Assembly (NCBI RefSeq): GCF_900099825.1
Contig: NZ_LT629693.1
Location: 5,281,001-5,345,000 of the forward strand
Length of the DNA: 64,000 nt
DNA from: Bradyrhizobium ottawaense
GTDB taxonomy: Bacteria; Pseudomonadota; Alphaproteobacteria; Rhizobiales; Xanthobacteraceae
Reading direction: 5' to 3'
Shown here: one piece after another, positions 1 to 9,630 of the stretch
Position numbering within the stretch: the stretch's first letter is position 1
Layout of the letters: each line of letters starts with the position of its first letter
Notes under the pieces: model-generated
The model's database searches: none
What the model was told of the DNA's origin: nothing
What the model saw: the letters and a program-made list of their open reading frames with translations, nothing else
Translations under genes and position numbers: made by a program

Positions 1-387
1 CGGAAGGTTGACAACGATTGGTGTCGCGGTGCTGCGCACGACCACCCATCGAAACGGCTCCTGTTTCGACGGATTGATTTCCATGTGCGGCAGGAAAGCG
101 GGGACATGAATGAAATCGCCGGCGCGTGCACGCGCGACCGATTCGCCGCTTTCGCCCCAGCGGATTTCGCAGATGCCGGAGAGGACGTAAGCAATCGTCT
201 CCTGCTCTCCATGATGATGGATTCCCGTCCGCGATCCCGGCTCCACCTCGAACAGTCCGCCCCAGATGGCCGATGTAATGCCGAGCGCCGGCGCGATGGC
301 GGCGCGACGTTCGGAGCCTGACGTCTGCGCCGTACCCCGATCGAATTCGGCCGGGCTGACGATGTGGATTGCAGCAGATGAACTCAT
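1..387 (-). CDS. Cupin-domain protein (3' end outside window)
   Basis: The 129 visible residues form a single small cupin barrel. Motif 1 is seen as three histidines at residues 57-59 followed by Glu61, and motif 2 as Gly90-Asp91 through Pro100-His101, so the usual 3-His/1-Glu metal site is present. There is no signal peptide, so the protein is probably cytoplasmic. Its substrate cannot be told; small cupins of this kind include dioxygenases, isomerases and sugar- or acid-binding proteins. The ATG at 387 is the first in frame. Upstream lies a copy of the shared palindrome (447-465) with a -35/-10-like pair, so it is probably a member of the regulon described in this window. The gene runs off the left edge. 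Confidence 0.8.
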   Translation of the reverse strand, partial: MSSSAAIHIVSPAEFDRGTAQTSGSERRAAIAPALGITSAIWGGLFEVEPGSRTGIHHHGEQETIAYVLSGICEIRWGESGESVARARAGDFIHVPAFLPHMEINPSKQEPFRWVVVRSTATPIVVNLP

Positions 388-416
388 GGCGTCCCGGATC
401 GGTTTGAATTCCTGCC

Positions 417-465
417 TGCTAAATTAAGCAGCGGCCGATGGGAGAGCCATTAAATTGGAGTTTAG
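417..465 (-). promoter_or_regulatory. Operator/promoter of the cupin gene (palindrome copy A)
   Basis: On the minus strand 465-447 reads CTAAACTCCAATTTAATGG, identical over 19 bp to the copy at 15041-15059. It is followed by TGGCTC (449-444) and, 16-17 bp on, TTAATT/TAATTT (427-421), which fit a -35 and -10. A second right half-site (AATTTAG) lies 30 bp downstream at 425-419. The placement is that expected for an activator touching the -35 region. Function is inferred from recurrence and position. Confidence 0.6.
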
Positions 466-526
466 CAATACGCGCCGAATTGAGGCAGGCCCTTCGAGGA
501 GGACCGCAGGGCCTGCCAAACCACGT

Positions 527-3500
527 TCATTCGGCAGGCGCCGCCTCAGCGTGGCCCGGGGCGGCCTGCTTCTTTTCCCCGAACAGCCAGGTCTGCAAGC
601 GGTCCAGGTAGATATAGACGACCGGCGTCGTATACAGCGTGAGAACCTGCGACAGAGCGAGGCCGCCGACGATGGCGTAGCCGAGCGGCTGGCGAAGCTC
701 CGATCCGACTCCGCTTCCGAGCATCATCGGAACGCCGCCCAGCAGCGCCGCCATCGTCGTCATCAGGATCGGCCTGAAACGCATGATGCAGGCCTGATAA
801 ATCGATTCCTCCGCCGTTAACCCCTGCTCATGCTCGACGTGCTGGGCAAAATCGACCAGCATGATTCCGTTCTTCTTGACGATGCCAATGAGCAGGATGA
901 TGCCGACGATCGCGATCACGCTGAGATCGTAGTGAACCGCCATCAGCAGCAGCAGCGCGCCGAGACCGGCCGATGGCAAGGTCGAGATGATCGTGATCGG
1001 ATGAATCAGGCTCTCGTACAGCACACCGAGAATGATGTAGATGACGAACAGCGCGGCGGCGATGAGGATCGGCGTGCTCGACAACGAGTCGCCGAACGCC
1101 TGGGCGTTGCCCTGAAAGCTGGTCTGGAGCGAGAGTGGCTTGCCGAGGTCTTTCTCGATCTTCTGGATGGAACTGACCGCCTGGCCGATCGCGGTGCCCG
1201 GCAGGAGGTTGAAAGAGATCGTCACCGACGGGAACTGGCCCTGATGATTGACCACTAGCGGCGCCACCTTCACCACCGAGTCGACAAGCGTTGATAACGG
1301 CACCTGCTGACCGCTCGATGATTTGACGTAAATGCCGTTGAGCGCTTCGGGCCCATACTGGAATTTGGGATCGACCTCCAGGACGACATGATACTGATTC
1401 AGGGTCGTGTACATGGTCGAGACGATACGCTGGCCGAAAGCGTCGTCGAGTGTGTTGTCGATGGTATAGGGCAGGATGCCATAGCTCGAGGCGACTTCGC
1501 GCTTGATGGTAATGTCGAGCATCGGCCCGGCATTGAGCTGGTCGGTGGCGACGTCGGCGATGCCAGGGATGGTCTTGATCCTGTCGAGGAACAGCCCTGC
1601 CCAATGGTTTAGCTCGCCGGGATCGGCGTCGTTCAGCGTGTACTGATACATCGTCTTGGACACGCGGCCGCCGATCGTGATGTCCTGCGCGGCCTGCATA
1701 TAGAGCGTGATCCCCTGGATCTTGGCGAGGTTGGTCCGCAGCCGCGCGAGCACCTGGTCCATGCTGCCGCGCTGACTTTGGGGCTTCAGCGCGATATACA
1801 CGCGGCCGTTATTGACCGTGGTATTGCCGCCGCCCGCACCGACCGCCGCGCCGACTGTGGCAACCGCGGGGTCTCGCATCACCGCGTCGAGCAAGGCTTG
1901 CTGGCGCTCGGCCATCGCCTGGAAGGAGATATCCTGCGCGGCCTCGGACAGGCCGATGATCAATCCGGTATCCTGTTCGGGGAAGAAACCCTTGGGGATC
2001 AGCACGAACAGATATCCGGTCAACGCAATGGTGCCGAGCATTGTCATCAGGGTGATGAAGCGGTGCCGCAGTACGATCTTGAGGCCGGCCTCATAGAGGT
2101 GGAGCAGGCCATCGAAGCCGCGTTCGGAAAGCCGGTAGAGCCATCCGTGTTCCTTGCTCTCCGGCTTGAGCAGGTAGGCGCACATCATCGGCGTAAGCGT
2201 CAGCGAGATCAACAGCGACAGTACCAGCGCAACACTGACGGTGATGGCAAACTCGCGGAACAGGAGGCCGACATATCCCCCCATCAGGAACAGCGGAATG
2301 AACACGGCGATCAGCGACAGCGTGATCGACACGATGGTAAAACCGATCTCGCCGGCGCCTTTCAGCGACGCTTCGAACGGCGAGGCGCCTTCCTCCATGT
2401 GCCGCACGATGTTCTCGATCACGACGACGGCGTCGTCGACCACGAAGCCGACAGCGATCGACAATGCCATCAAGGAGAGATTATCGAGACTGTAGCCGAG
2501 CTCGTAGAGTACGGCGAAAGTGCCGACCAGCGACAGCGGCACGGTGACGGCCGGAATAACGGTGGCCCAGAAATTGCGGAGGAATAAGAAGATTACCATC
2601 ACCACCAGCGCGACCGTGAGCATTAACGTGAACTGCACGTCGCTGACCGAAGCGCGGATGGTCTCGGTGCGGTCGGAGATGATATTGACCTTGACCGCGG
2701 GCGGAATCGAGGCCTGAAGCACCGGCATCGCTGCCTTGATGCGGTTCACCGTGTCGACCACGTTGGCGCCGGGCTGGCGCTGGATCGCCAGGATGACCGA
2801 GCGCTTCTGGTTGAACCAGCCGGCGATCAGGTCATTCTCCGGCGCACTGACGGCGCGGCCAACGTCGCGTATGCGGACCGGCGCCCCGTTGCGATAGGCG
2901 ATCACCAGATTGGCGTAGTCATCGGCCTTCAGCAACTGATCGTTGGTGTTGAGCGTGTAGGTCTGGCGCGGGCTGTTGAGCGTACCTTTCGCCAGATCGA
3001 CATTCGCTTGGCCGAGCGCCGTCCGAACATCCTCGAGGTTGATGCCGCGAGCCGCCAGAGCCTGCGGGTCGAGCTGCACGCGAACGGCGGGCTTCTGCTG
3101 ACCGCCGATACCCACAAGACCGACGCCGGATATCTGCGATATCTTTTGCAGCAGGATATTCTCTGCATAGGCGTCGACGGTGGTCAGCGGCAGGGTGTCT
3201 GAGGTCAGGCCGAGCACCAGAATCGGCGTGTCGGCTGGATTGACTTTCCGGATCGTTGGTGGGTACGGCATGCCCACCGGCAAATACGGGGTCGCAGCAT
3301 TGATCGCCGACAGCGCGTCGCTGACGGTCCCATCGATCTGACGGTTCAAATCGAACTGCAGGGTAATCTGGGTATAGCCGAGTGCGCTCGCCGACGTCAT
3401 CTGGGCGAGACCCGGGATTTCGCCGAACTGCAATTCGAGTGGAGTCGCCACTGAAGACGCCATGGTCTGCGGATCGGCGCCCGGCAGCTGGGCCGTGATC

Positions 3501-3637
3501 TGAAGGGTCGGGTAATTGACGTTCGGCAGAGCCGCCACCGGCAATAGCGGATAGCTGACCAGGCCGCCGACCAACAGCCCGACCATCAGCAGGGCGGTAG
3601 CGATCGGCCGATGGATGAACGGAGCGGATATGTTCAT
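527..3637 (-). CDS. RND multidrug efflux permease, MdtB/MdtC type
   Basis: This is a full-length (1,036 aa) inner-membrane HAE1-class RND pump that drives proton-coupled export through a periplasmic adaptor and an outer-membrane channel. The N-terminus starts with the typical first helix (MNISAPFIHRPIATALL) and continues with an LPVAALPNVNYP segment characteristic of MdtB/MdtC. The paired aspartates of the proton relay are seen in helix 4 (VGFVVDDAVVVIENI). Two large periplasmic loops and twelve membrane segments are evident. Its ATG overlaps the stop of the adaptor gene by 4 bp, so the two are translationally coupled. No outer-membrane channel gene is visible next to it. Substrate is unknown. 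Confidence 0.93.
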   Translation of the reverse strand: MNISAPFIHRPIATALLMVGLLVGGLVSYPLLPVAALPNVNYPTLQITAQLPGADPQTMASSVATPLELQFGEIPGLAQMTSASALGYTQITLQFDLNRQIDGTVSDALSAINAATPYLPVGMPYPPTIRKVNPADTPILVLGLTSDTLPLTTVDAYAENILLQKISQISGVGLVGIGGQQKPAVRVQLDPQALAARGINLEDVRTALGQANVDLAKGTLNSPRQTYTLNTNDQLLKADDYANLVIAYRNGAPVRIRDVGRAVSAPENDLIAGWFNQKRSVILAIQRQPGANVVDTVNRIKAAMPVLQASIPPAVKVNIISDRTETIRASVSDVQFTLMLTVALVVMVIFLFLRNFWATVIPAVTVPLSLVGTFAVLYELGYSLDNLSLMALSIAVGFVVDDAVVVIENIVRHMEEGASPFEASLKGAGEIGFTIVSITLSLIAVFIPLFLMGGYVGLLFREFAITVSVALVLSLLISLTLTPMMCAYLLKPESKEHGWLYRLSERGFDGLLHLYEAGLKIVLRHRFITLMTMLGTIALTGYLFVLIPKGFFPEQDTGLIIGLSEAAQDISFQAMAERQQALLDAVMRDPAVATVGAAVGAGGGNTTVNNGRVYIALKPQSQRGSMDQVLARLRTNLAKIQGITLYMQAAQDITIGGRVSKTMYQYTLNDADPGELNHWAGLFLDRIKTIPGIADVATDQLNAGPMLDITIKREVASSYGILPYTIDNTLDDAFGQRIVSTMYTTLNQYHVVLEVDPKFQYGPEALNGIYVKSSSGQQVPLSTLVDSVVKVAPLVVNHQGQFPSVTISFNLLPGTAIGQAVSSIQKIEKDLGKPLSLQTSFQGNAQAFGDSLSSTPILIAAALFVIYIILGVLYESLIHPITIISTLPSAGLGALLLLMAVHYDLSVIAIVGIILLIGIVKKNGIMLVDFAQHVEHEQGLTAEESIYQACIMRFRPILMTTMAALLGGVPMMLGSGVGSELRQPLGYAIVGGLALSQVLTLYTTPVVYIYLDRLQTWLFGEKKQAAPGHAEAAPAE

Positions 3638-4833
3638 GGGATGGGTGCCTGCTGAGCGCTCTGTGCAATAGCTTCCTGCGCTGCCTGGCCGTGCAGCATC
3701 GTGACACGCGTGCCCGGTTGCAGCTTGTATTGTCCGTCGACCACGACCTGCTCATTGGCCTTGAGCCCGGAATCAATCAGGGCCTGGCCGCTGCTGATCT
3801 GAGCGACCTTGACCGGCTGGCTCTGGACCGTGTTGTTGTTGGGATCGATGACGTAAACGTAGGCGCCACTCGGACCCTGCTGCACCGCCGATGCAGCGAC
3901 GGTCAGGCCATTGCGCCTTGTATCAACGAGCAGCCGCGCGTTGACGAGCTGGCCAGGCCAGAGCCGGTGCGTTTTGTTGGCAAAATTCGCCTTGAGCTGG
4001 ATTGAGCCCGTGGTCTGCAGGATCTCGTTGTTGACGAGGCCGAGCGCGCCTTGCTCCAGCAGGGTCGTATCGTCCTGGCTGTAGGCGAGAACCGCAAGCG
4101 GAGCTTTGGTATTCTGCTGTTGCTGCTGAATTTGCGGCAGGACGGTCTCGGGGAGAGTGAAGATCAGCGAAATCGGATCGATCTGCGTAACGACGACGAG
4201 GCCGTTCGTGCTTGAGGGACTGATGATATTGCCGACGTCGATCTGGCGAATGCCGGCCACGCCATCGATCGGCGACGTCAGGCGCGTAAAGCTGAGCTGC
4301 ACTTTGGCGGCGTCGATCAACGCCTGATCGGCCTTGATTGCCGCCTCGAGCTGTCCCACTTGCGCCTTCTGGGTCTCGAGCAATTGCGGAGTGGCCCAGC
4401 CCTTCTCACCCAATGTGGTGTAGCGAGCGAGATTGGCCTGGGCGTTGATGAGCTGGGCCTGGTCGCGTTCGAGGTTTCCGGTGTACTGATCGATCAAGGC
4501 CTGATAGGGCCGCGGATCGATCTGCGCGAGCAGGTCGCCGGCATGCACGGTCTGGCCTTCGGTGAAGTTGATGCTGATGATTTGCCCCTGGATCTGAGCG
4601 CGCACGACGTCGGTGTTGTAGGCAATCACCGTGCCGACGCCGCTGAGATAGATCGGCACGTCATGCTGGGCGACCACGTCGGCGACGACCGACACCGCAG
4701 GTGGTGGAGCGGGCGCGGCCGCGGCCGTCTCCAGTGGGTGAGTGTGCGTGAAGTACAGAAGACCGCCGGCCGCGATAGCGGCGGTCAGTACAGCAGCGGA
4801 AATGGTGGCTTTCTTTTTCATGGTCGGTCCCAC
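3634..4833 (-). CDS. RND periplasmic adaptor (membrane fusion protein, MdtA type)
   Basis: This 399-aa HlyD-family adaptor has an N-terminal membrane anchor or signal segment just after MKKKATISAAV, then the lipoyl half-motif, an alpha-helical hairpin rich in Gln/Ala/Leu (roughly residues 110-185), a second lipoyl half (SPIDGVAGIRQIDVGN) and beta-barrel and membrane-proximal domains. It links the downstream RND pump to an outer-membrane channel. The reading frame opens at 4833, but the Met at 4821 (MKKK) is an equally likely start. It lies 19 bp after the repetitive exported protein gene and overlaps the pump gene, so the three form one operon driven from the palindrome near 5,900. Confidence 0.92.
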   Translation of the reverse strand: MGPTMKKKATISAAVLTAAIAAGGLLYFTHTHPLETAAAAPAPPPAVSVVADVVAQHDVPIYLSGVGTVIAYNTDVVRAQIQGQIISINFTEGQTVHAGDLLAQIDPRPYQALIDQYTGNLERDQAQLINAQANLARYTTLGEKGWATPQLLETQKAQVGQLEAAIKADQALIDAAKVQLSFTRLTSPIDGVAGIRQIDVGNIISPSSTNGLVVVTQIDPISLIFTLPETVLPQIQQQQQNTKAPLAVLAYSQDDTTLLEQGALGLVNNEILQTTGSIQLKANFANKTHRLWPGQLVNARLLVDTRRNGLTVAASAVQQGPSGAYVYVIDPNNNTVQSQPVKVAQISSGQALIDSGLKANEQVVVDGQYKLQPGTRVTMLHGQAAQEAIAQSAQQAPIP

Positions 4834-4852
4834 TCACGGATGAATAGTTATT

Positions 4853-5713
4853 TCAGCAGCCGCTCGTATTGCTCGATGCTCCGCCGGTGCCGCCCGTCAG
4901 GCACGGGAACAGATTTGTCGCAGGAGATGAAACAGTGGACGGAGTTGTAATCGTCGGCATGGTTGGCACCAACGTGGTCAGTCCGACGGTGCCCACAGTC
5001 GGCGATGCGGTCATCGTCGGTACTGCCGCTGCGGAGCTGACCCCAAGATTCCCGATCTCGATGGATCCCAACGGAACTCCCGTTCGGGCGGCGCCGCCCG
5101 GAGTTGTGGGCGACGTTGACGTTGGGGTCGACGATGAAGCAATGCTGCTCGAGCCGGAGCCGCACATTCCCGACAATCCCGACGTTTCCAGCATCCCGGA
5201 GGTCGTCGACATTCCCGATGTCGCCGATATTCCCGACGACGTCGACATGGCTGACGATGTTGACATTCCCGACGTTGCCGCCGTCGCCGGCGTCGCGGTT
5301 CCCATTGCCATTCCACCGCCGTCATAGGTCGAGGTCGATCCGTACATCCCGGATGGCGCAGTCCCAACGGTCGTGCATGTCGTGCTGCTGCCCGGCATTG
5401 CAGTTGCGCCCGTCGAATAGGTGGTGGGCGCTGGACTAATTCCAGGTGATGCGAGCTCGGTAGAGCCAAGGGGGATGCCGGTTGGCGAAACCGTCCCCAA
5501 GCCAAGCGGCGAGGTCGCACCGATGGTAGGGGTCGGGCTGGCCATTCCACTGACTTGTGCGATGGCGCCGTTGCCGGCGAAGAGCGCTGGAATGACTGCG
5601 GCAACCAGCGCGAATCGCATGAGCGTTCTTCGTTTGCCGACCGCGTGACTGCGGCGAGCGCCTGTGTCGATCGGCTTTGCGGCGATCCCGCCTGGTGCGA
5701 GGCTATCGGACAT
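4853..5713 (-). CDS. Exported Ser/Thr/Gly-rich repetitive protein of unknown function
   Basis: I do not recognise a family. The 286-aa product has a 30-residue N-terminal extension, then a clear signal peptide (MRFALVAAVIPALFAGNGAIAQ). The mature part has low complexity. A central block repeats SGMST-type units about ten times, and a longer unit (TGIPLGSTELASPGIS) recurs near the C-terminus as TGVPLGSIEIGNLGVS. Cysteines occur in the centre and at the end (SGC). The ATG at 5713 has GAGGG 8 nt upstream; the Met at 5620 is an alternative. It is the first gene of the RND efflux operon. Such a gene in front of a pump operon is unusual; a cell-surface or periplasmic role is inferred only from the signal. 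Confidence 0.6.
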   Translation of the reverse strand: MSDSLAPGGIAAKPIDTGARRSHAVGKRRTLMRFALVAAVIPALFAGNGAIAQVSGMASPTPTIGATSPLGLGTVSPTGIPLGSTELASPGISPAPTTYSTGATAMPGSSTTCTTVGTAPSGMYGSTSTYDGGGMAMGTATPATAATSGMSTSSAMSTSSGISATSGMSTTSGMLETSGLSGMCGSGSSSIASSSTPTSTSPTTPGGAARTGVPLGSIEIGNLGVSSAAAVPTMTASPTVGTVGLTTLVPTMPTITTPSTVSSPATNLFPCLTGGTGGASSNTSGC

Positions 5714-5898
5714 CGGTCAATCCCTCAGTAGGAGCTCAAAAAGGCTTCTGAATAGTCTGCGGCGGCAGATGACAAGCTTCTTGTCCAGCGCCACGTCCGA
5801 TTTGGGTTGTCGCGGGTCGTACATCGCAAGGCTGATTGGCTGAGAACGGGTCTCAGGTCTGATCTGATCGGGAAGGTGATTGGTCCGCGCGGGCTGTT

Positions 5899-5917
5899 CA
5901 ATTAAATACGCGTTTAT
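5899..5917 (-). promoter_or_regulatory. Shared palindrome copy H, upstream of the efflux operon
   Basis: The minus strand reads ATAAACGCGTATTTAATTG, matching the consensus CTAAA-N6-TTTAR-TKG at both half-sites except for the first base. A TTGAAC hexamer follows directly. The first start codon of the operon lies about 190 bp downstream. Confidence 0.45.
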
Positions 5918-5971
5918 GGTCTTGGCACCGACTCCATCGCAGCTAGCCGCAACGGATGAAGGGAGGCCGAG

Positions 5972-6010
5972 CCAATTTCGGTTTCAGAAGTCTAAATTCG
6001 ATTTTAGTTG
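5972..6010 (+). promoter_or_regulatory. Shared palindrome copy D (tandem pair) upstream of the YdeP-like gene
   Basis: The site at 5992-6010 reads CTAAATTCGATTTTAGTTG. A weaker copy, CCAATTTCGGTTTCAGAAG, occupies 5972-5990, exactly 20 bp earlier. TTGAGC follows the strong copy in the place of a -35 element. The start codon is 106 bp downstream. Confidence 0.6.
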
Positions 6011-6115
6011 AGCGGAGCTCGTTCGCGCCCGACGTCATTGGACTATCTCTGACGAAAAACATTCATCGAAACGAGAAATGCCTTTCGGCAAGCATTAGCG
6101 ACTACGGAGATCACC

Positions 6116-8452
6116 ATGGGCAAGGACGATGTCGTTGGCGTCGGCGATTACGAGGGCGCCGCAGCGGGATGGGGCGCTCTGAAAGCGGTCGCGGATGCCG
6201 TTCGTGGTCAGATGGATATCGTAAAGGAGACGCGCGGTCTCCTCAGCATGAACCAACCACACGGGTTCGATTGCCCGGGTTGCGCCTGGCCCGATCCGAA
6301 ACATACGTCGTCGTTCGAGTTCTGCGAGAACGGCGCCAAAGCCGTCTCATGGGAAGCGACGGCCAAACGGACGACGCCGGAATTCTTTGCGGCGCACACA
6401 GTCAGCGAACTCTGGAAATGGTCGGACTTCGACCTGGAGAATGAGGGCCGTCTGACCCATCCGATGGCCTACGATCGGGCCACCGATCGATACCTTCCAA
6501 TCTCGTGGGACGAGGCGCTCGCCAGGATTGGCGCCACGCTCCGAGCGTTACCGCACCCCGATATGGCGGAGTTCTACACGTCCGGCAGGGCGTCCAACGA
6601 GGCGGCTTTTCTCTATCAGCTGTTTGTACGGGAATACGGAACCAACAACTTCCCCGATTGCTCGAACATGTGTCACGAGGCGACGAGCGTCGGCCTGCCC
6701 GAGTCGATCGGTGTCGGCAAGGGAACGGTGACCCTGGAGGATTTCGATCACTGCGACGCGCTCTTTTGCATCGGCCATAATCCAGGGACCAATCACCCTC
6801 GGATGCTGACGACGCTGCGTGAGGTCGCAAAGCGGGGAGTGCCGATTATCGTCTTCAACCCGCTGCGCGAGCGCGGCCTGGAGCGGTTCACGTCACCGCA
6901 GCATCCCGTCGAGATGCTGACGCTTGGCTCGACGCCAATTGCCTCGACCTACTATCAGGTGAAAGTAGGTGGCGATATCGCTTTGCTGAAGGGAATCATG
7001 AAGACCCTGTTGGCGCTCGATGCGAAAAGCGTTGCCGATGGCGGTCCAGGTGTTCTCGATCGCGGCTTCATCAAGAATCATACTGCCGGAATTGACGAAC
7101 TGCTGGCTGATCTCGATGCCACCTCGTGGGACGCGATCGAAGCGGCTTCGGGTTTGTCGCGTTTGGATATCGAGTTCGTCGGCAATATCTACGCCAAGGC
7201 GGAGCGGGTCATTATCAATTACGGCATGGGCATCACCCAGCATCGGCACGGTACAGGCAATGTTCAGCAGATCGCCAACCTGCTGATGCTTCGCGGCAAT
7301 ATCGGACGAGAGGGCGCCGGCATTTCTCCGCTGCGCGGTCACTCGAATGTGCAGGGAGACCGCACGGTCGGCATTACGGAGGTTCCGAATGACGAATTGC
7401 TGGACGGAATAGCCCGCGTGTTCGGATTCGACCCGCCCCGCCACAGGGGCCACAACGCGATCGAGGCTGTCGAAGCGATCCGGGACGGACGTTCAAAGGC
7501 GTTGGTCTGTCTGGGCGGCAATCTTGCAGTTGCAATGTCCGATTCGGAAGTCACGTTCAAGGCGATGAGGAACCTCGATCTCGCGGTGCATATCGCTACC
7601 AAGCTCAATCGCTCCCATTTGCTGCTTGCGAAGCAGTCCTTCATCCTTCCCTGCCTGGGACGCACCGAGCTTGATGTTCAGGCGACGGGCCCCCAGTCGG
7701 TCACGGTGGAAGATTCAATGTCGATGGTCCACGCCTCTCGTGGCGGACTGAAGCCCGCGTCCGAGCATCTCAGGTCGGAACCAGCAATCATCGCCGGGAT
7801 GGCGTTGGCCACATTACCGGAAACCCGGGTCGGATGGGCGAACCTGGTTTCCGATTACGGAAAGATCCGTGATTGCATCGAAGCGGTCTTCCCGGAGTTC
7901 GCCGACTTCAATGCTCGCATCAAACAGCCAGGAGGATTTCGGCTGTATGTTGCTGCATCAGAGCGAGAGTGGCTGACACCGACCAGGAAGGCAAATTTCT
8001 TCGTTTACCCCGGTCTCGATGAGGATCCGCGTGCGGCGAATCCAGCAGCCCTGACGCTCACGACGATCAGGAGTCATGATCAATATAACACGACGATCTA
8101 TGGCCTGAATGACCGCTACCGAGGCATTACCGGGCGCCGTGACGTCGTGTTCGTCAATGAGCGGGATCTCGCCAGCCGCGGGTTGAAGCACGGAGACCTG
8201 GTCGATGTCAGCGTCGTGTCCGATGTGGGATCGTCACCGGGCGAGCGCGTTATGCGCAACCTGACGGCGGTCGCCTACAATATCGCGCAGGGATCGATCG
8301 CGGCGTATTATCCGGAAGCGAATGTCCTGGTTGCGCTCGATCATTACGACGCCGAATCCGGAACCCCGTCCTACAAGTCGACACCGGTTCTGCTCCGCGC
8401 TTCGCCAAGCCATGAGGTGCTGCGCCGATTGGTTCAGGCCGCCAATGAATAG
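6116..8452 (+). CDS. FdhF/YdeP-family molybdopterin oxidoreductase (formate dehydrogenase-like)
   Basis: This 778-aa cytoplasmic protein belongs to the FdhF/YdeP branch of bis-molybdopterin oxidoreductases. Near the N-terminus is CPGCAWPD (around residues 53-60), the short cysteine pair kept in this branch instead of a full four-cysteine cluster motif. It is followed by the molybdopterin domain (YTSGRASNEAAFLYQ, CHEATSVGL, IGHNPGTNHPRML) and a C-terminal dinucleotide-binding region (DQYNTTIYGLNDRYRG). YdeP of enteric bacteria is linked to acid resistance; the electron acceptor is unknown. Start ATG 6116 follows GGAGATCACC. An fdhD, normally needed to sulfurate such enzymes, lies 2.4 kb away but is broken, so it may depend on the intact fdhD at 53-54 kb. 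Confidence 0.85.
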   Translation: MGKDDVVGVGDYEGAAAGWGALKAVADAVRGQMDIVKETRGLLSMNQPHGFDCPGCAWPDPKHTSSFEFCENGAKAVSWEATAKRTTPEFFAAHTVSELWKWSDFDLENEGRLTHPMAYDRATDRYLPISWDEALARIGATLRALPHPDMAEFYTSGRASNEAAFLYQLFVREYGTNNFPDCSNMCHEATSVGLPESIGVGKGTVTLEDFDHCDALFCIGHNPGTNHPRMLTTLREVAKRGVPIIVFNPLRERGLERFTSPQHPVEMLTLGSTPIASTYYQVKVGGDIALLKGIMKTLLALDAKSVADGGPGVLDRGFIKNHTAGIDELLADLDATSWDAIEAASGLSRLDIEFVGNIYAKAERVIINYGMGITQHRHGTGNVQQIANLLMLRGNIGREGAGISPLRGHSNVQGDRTVGITEVPNDELLDGIARVFGFDPPRHRGHNAIEAVEAIRDGRSKALVCLGGNLAVAMSDSEVTFKAMRNLDLAVHIATKLNRSHLLLAKQSFILPCLGRTELDVQATGPQSVTVEDSMSMVHASRGGLKPASEHLRSEPAIIAGMALATLPETRVGWANLVSDYGKIRDCIEAVFPEFADFNARIKQPGGFRLYVAASEREWLTPTRKANFFVYPGLDEDPRAANPAALTLTTIRSHDQYNTTIYGLNDRYRGITGRRDVVFVNERDLASRGLKHGDLVDVSVVSDVGSSPGERVMRNLTAVAYNIAQGSIAAYYPEANVLVALDHYDAESGTPSYKSTPVLLRASPSHEVLRRLVQAANE

Positions 8453-8638
8453 AGCCGAAACTCGATGGCGAATACCACAAACCGGCCGGGCGCCGGGAAA
8501 GCGCCGGCGAGCGCATGAATTCAGATTGGTGGAAGAGGCCCACGTCGCATGATGCACCATGCGTGCAGTTTATGCGGGCCAATCCATGGCTCAACAACCT
8601 GGCGCGTTTTGAACGCGATCTGCTGATCGGCTCTTGGT

Positions 8639-9571
8639 TCAGGCACGCCAGGCCTGCTGCATCACCGCCGACGCGCTTGCGGCGAGGTTCCTGGCTGCTT
8701 TTCGTACTTTTTCGAACGCGCGTGCCTCGATCTGCCGGATCCGCTCGCGCGACACGTTGAATTGTACCGCGAGGTCTTCGAGCGTCAGTGGTTCGTCGAC
8801 AAAATGCCGAGCCTCGAAGATACGACGTTCGCGGTCGTCCAGGACGTCGATCGCAGCGCTCAGTGCCTTACGCTGGTGGTCGTTCTCGTCCAGTTCGACG
8901 ACGATCGCTTCCGGCGAGGGGGACTGATCGACGAGATGGTCCTGCCATTCGCCGGTCTCACCGTCCTCGTGAAGCGGCGCATTGATCGATCGATCGCCGC
9001 CAAGGCGTCGATTCATGTCGACCACGTCATGCTCCGCGACATCGAGGCTCTTTGCGATCTGAGAGACCTGATCGGGATGCAGATCGCCTCCTTCGAGGGC
9101 GGCGATCTTGCTTTTTGCCGAACGCAATTTGAAGAAAAGCTTCTTCTGGTTCGCGGTGGTGCCGATCTTCACGAGTGACCACGAACGCAGGATGTAATCC
9201 TGGATGGAAGCCCGGATCCACCAGATCGCGTAGGTGGAGAAGCGAAAGCCCTTTTCCGGTTCGAAGCGATTGACGGCCTGCATCAGGCCGACGTTGCCTT
9301 CGGAGATGATTTCCGAAACGGGAAGGCCATAGCCGCGGTAGCCCATGGCGACTTTGGCGGCGAGACGCAGATGACTTGTAACGAGCTGGTTCGCGGCATC
9401 CCGGTCGCCGTGGTCGCGCCAACGTTTGGCGAGGCTGTACTCCTGGTCTCTTTCGAGCATCTTGAAGCGCCGGATATCGCAGAGATAACCCTTGCCGGGT
9501 CCGTTTCCGACAAACGCTGGTGCGTACCGTGTTCGAGCTGCGAGGCCCGCGAATTGTCCTTCAATGCCCAT
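8639..9571 (-). CDS. RNA polymerase sigma-32 family factor (RpoH-like)
   Basis: The 310-aa product shows regions 2.1-2.4 (NVGLMQAVNRFEPEKGFRFS, YAIWWIRASIQDYILRSW), then QKKLFFKLR at residues 142-150, the RpoH box that distinguishes heat-shock sigma factors from RpoD. Region 4 carries a helix-turn-helix (LTLEDLAVQFNVSRERIRQIE) near the C-terminus. Alphaproteobacteria often carry several RpoH paralogues for different stresses. Residues 1-35 before the conserved part are longer than usual, and the Met at residue 38 is a possible internal start. A tandem copy of the shared palindrome lies upstream, with a -10-like TATCCT, so this sigma factor may itself be a regulon member and widen the response. 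Confidence 0.9.
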   Translation of the reverse strand: MGIEGQFAGLAARTRYAPAFVGNGPGKGYLCDIRRFKMLERDQEYSLAKRWRDHGDRDAANQLVTSHLRLAAKVAMGYRGYGLPVSEIISEGNVGLMQAVNRFEPEKGFRFSTYAIWWIRASIQDYILRSWSLVKIGTTANQKKLFFKLRSAKSKIAALEGGDLHPDQVSQIAKSLDVAEHDVVDMNRRLGGDRSINAPLHEDGETGEWQDHLVDQSPSPEAIVVELDENDHQRKALSAAIDVLDDRERRIFEARHFVDEPLTLEDLAVQFNVSRERIRQIEARAFEKVRKAARNLAASASAVMQQAWRA

Positions 9572-9630
9572 TTCAGTCGCTCCGCTGTGAAAGTTGGCGT
9601 CCGCCGTTCGAAACTCGAGCGGATTACTGA

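Larger units (their letters stand above)
5714..6115. other. Divergent intergenic region between efflux operon and YdeP-like gene
   Basis: These 402 bp hold no convincing gene. They contain two copies of the shared palindrome: one facing the efflux operon (5899-5917) and a pair facing the molybdoenzyme gene (5972-6010). The region is poorer in GC than its surroundings. Confidence 0.6.
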
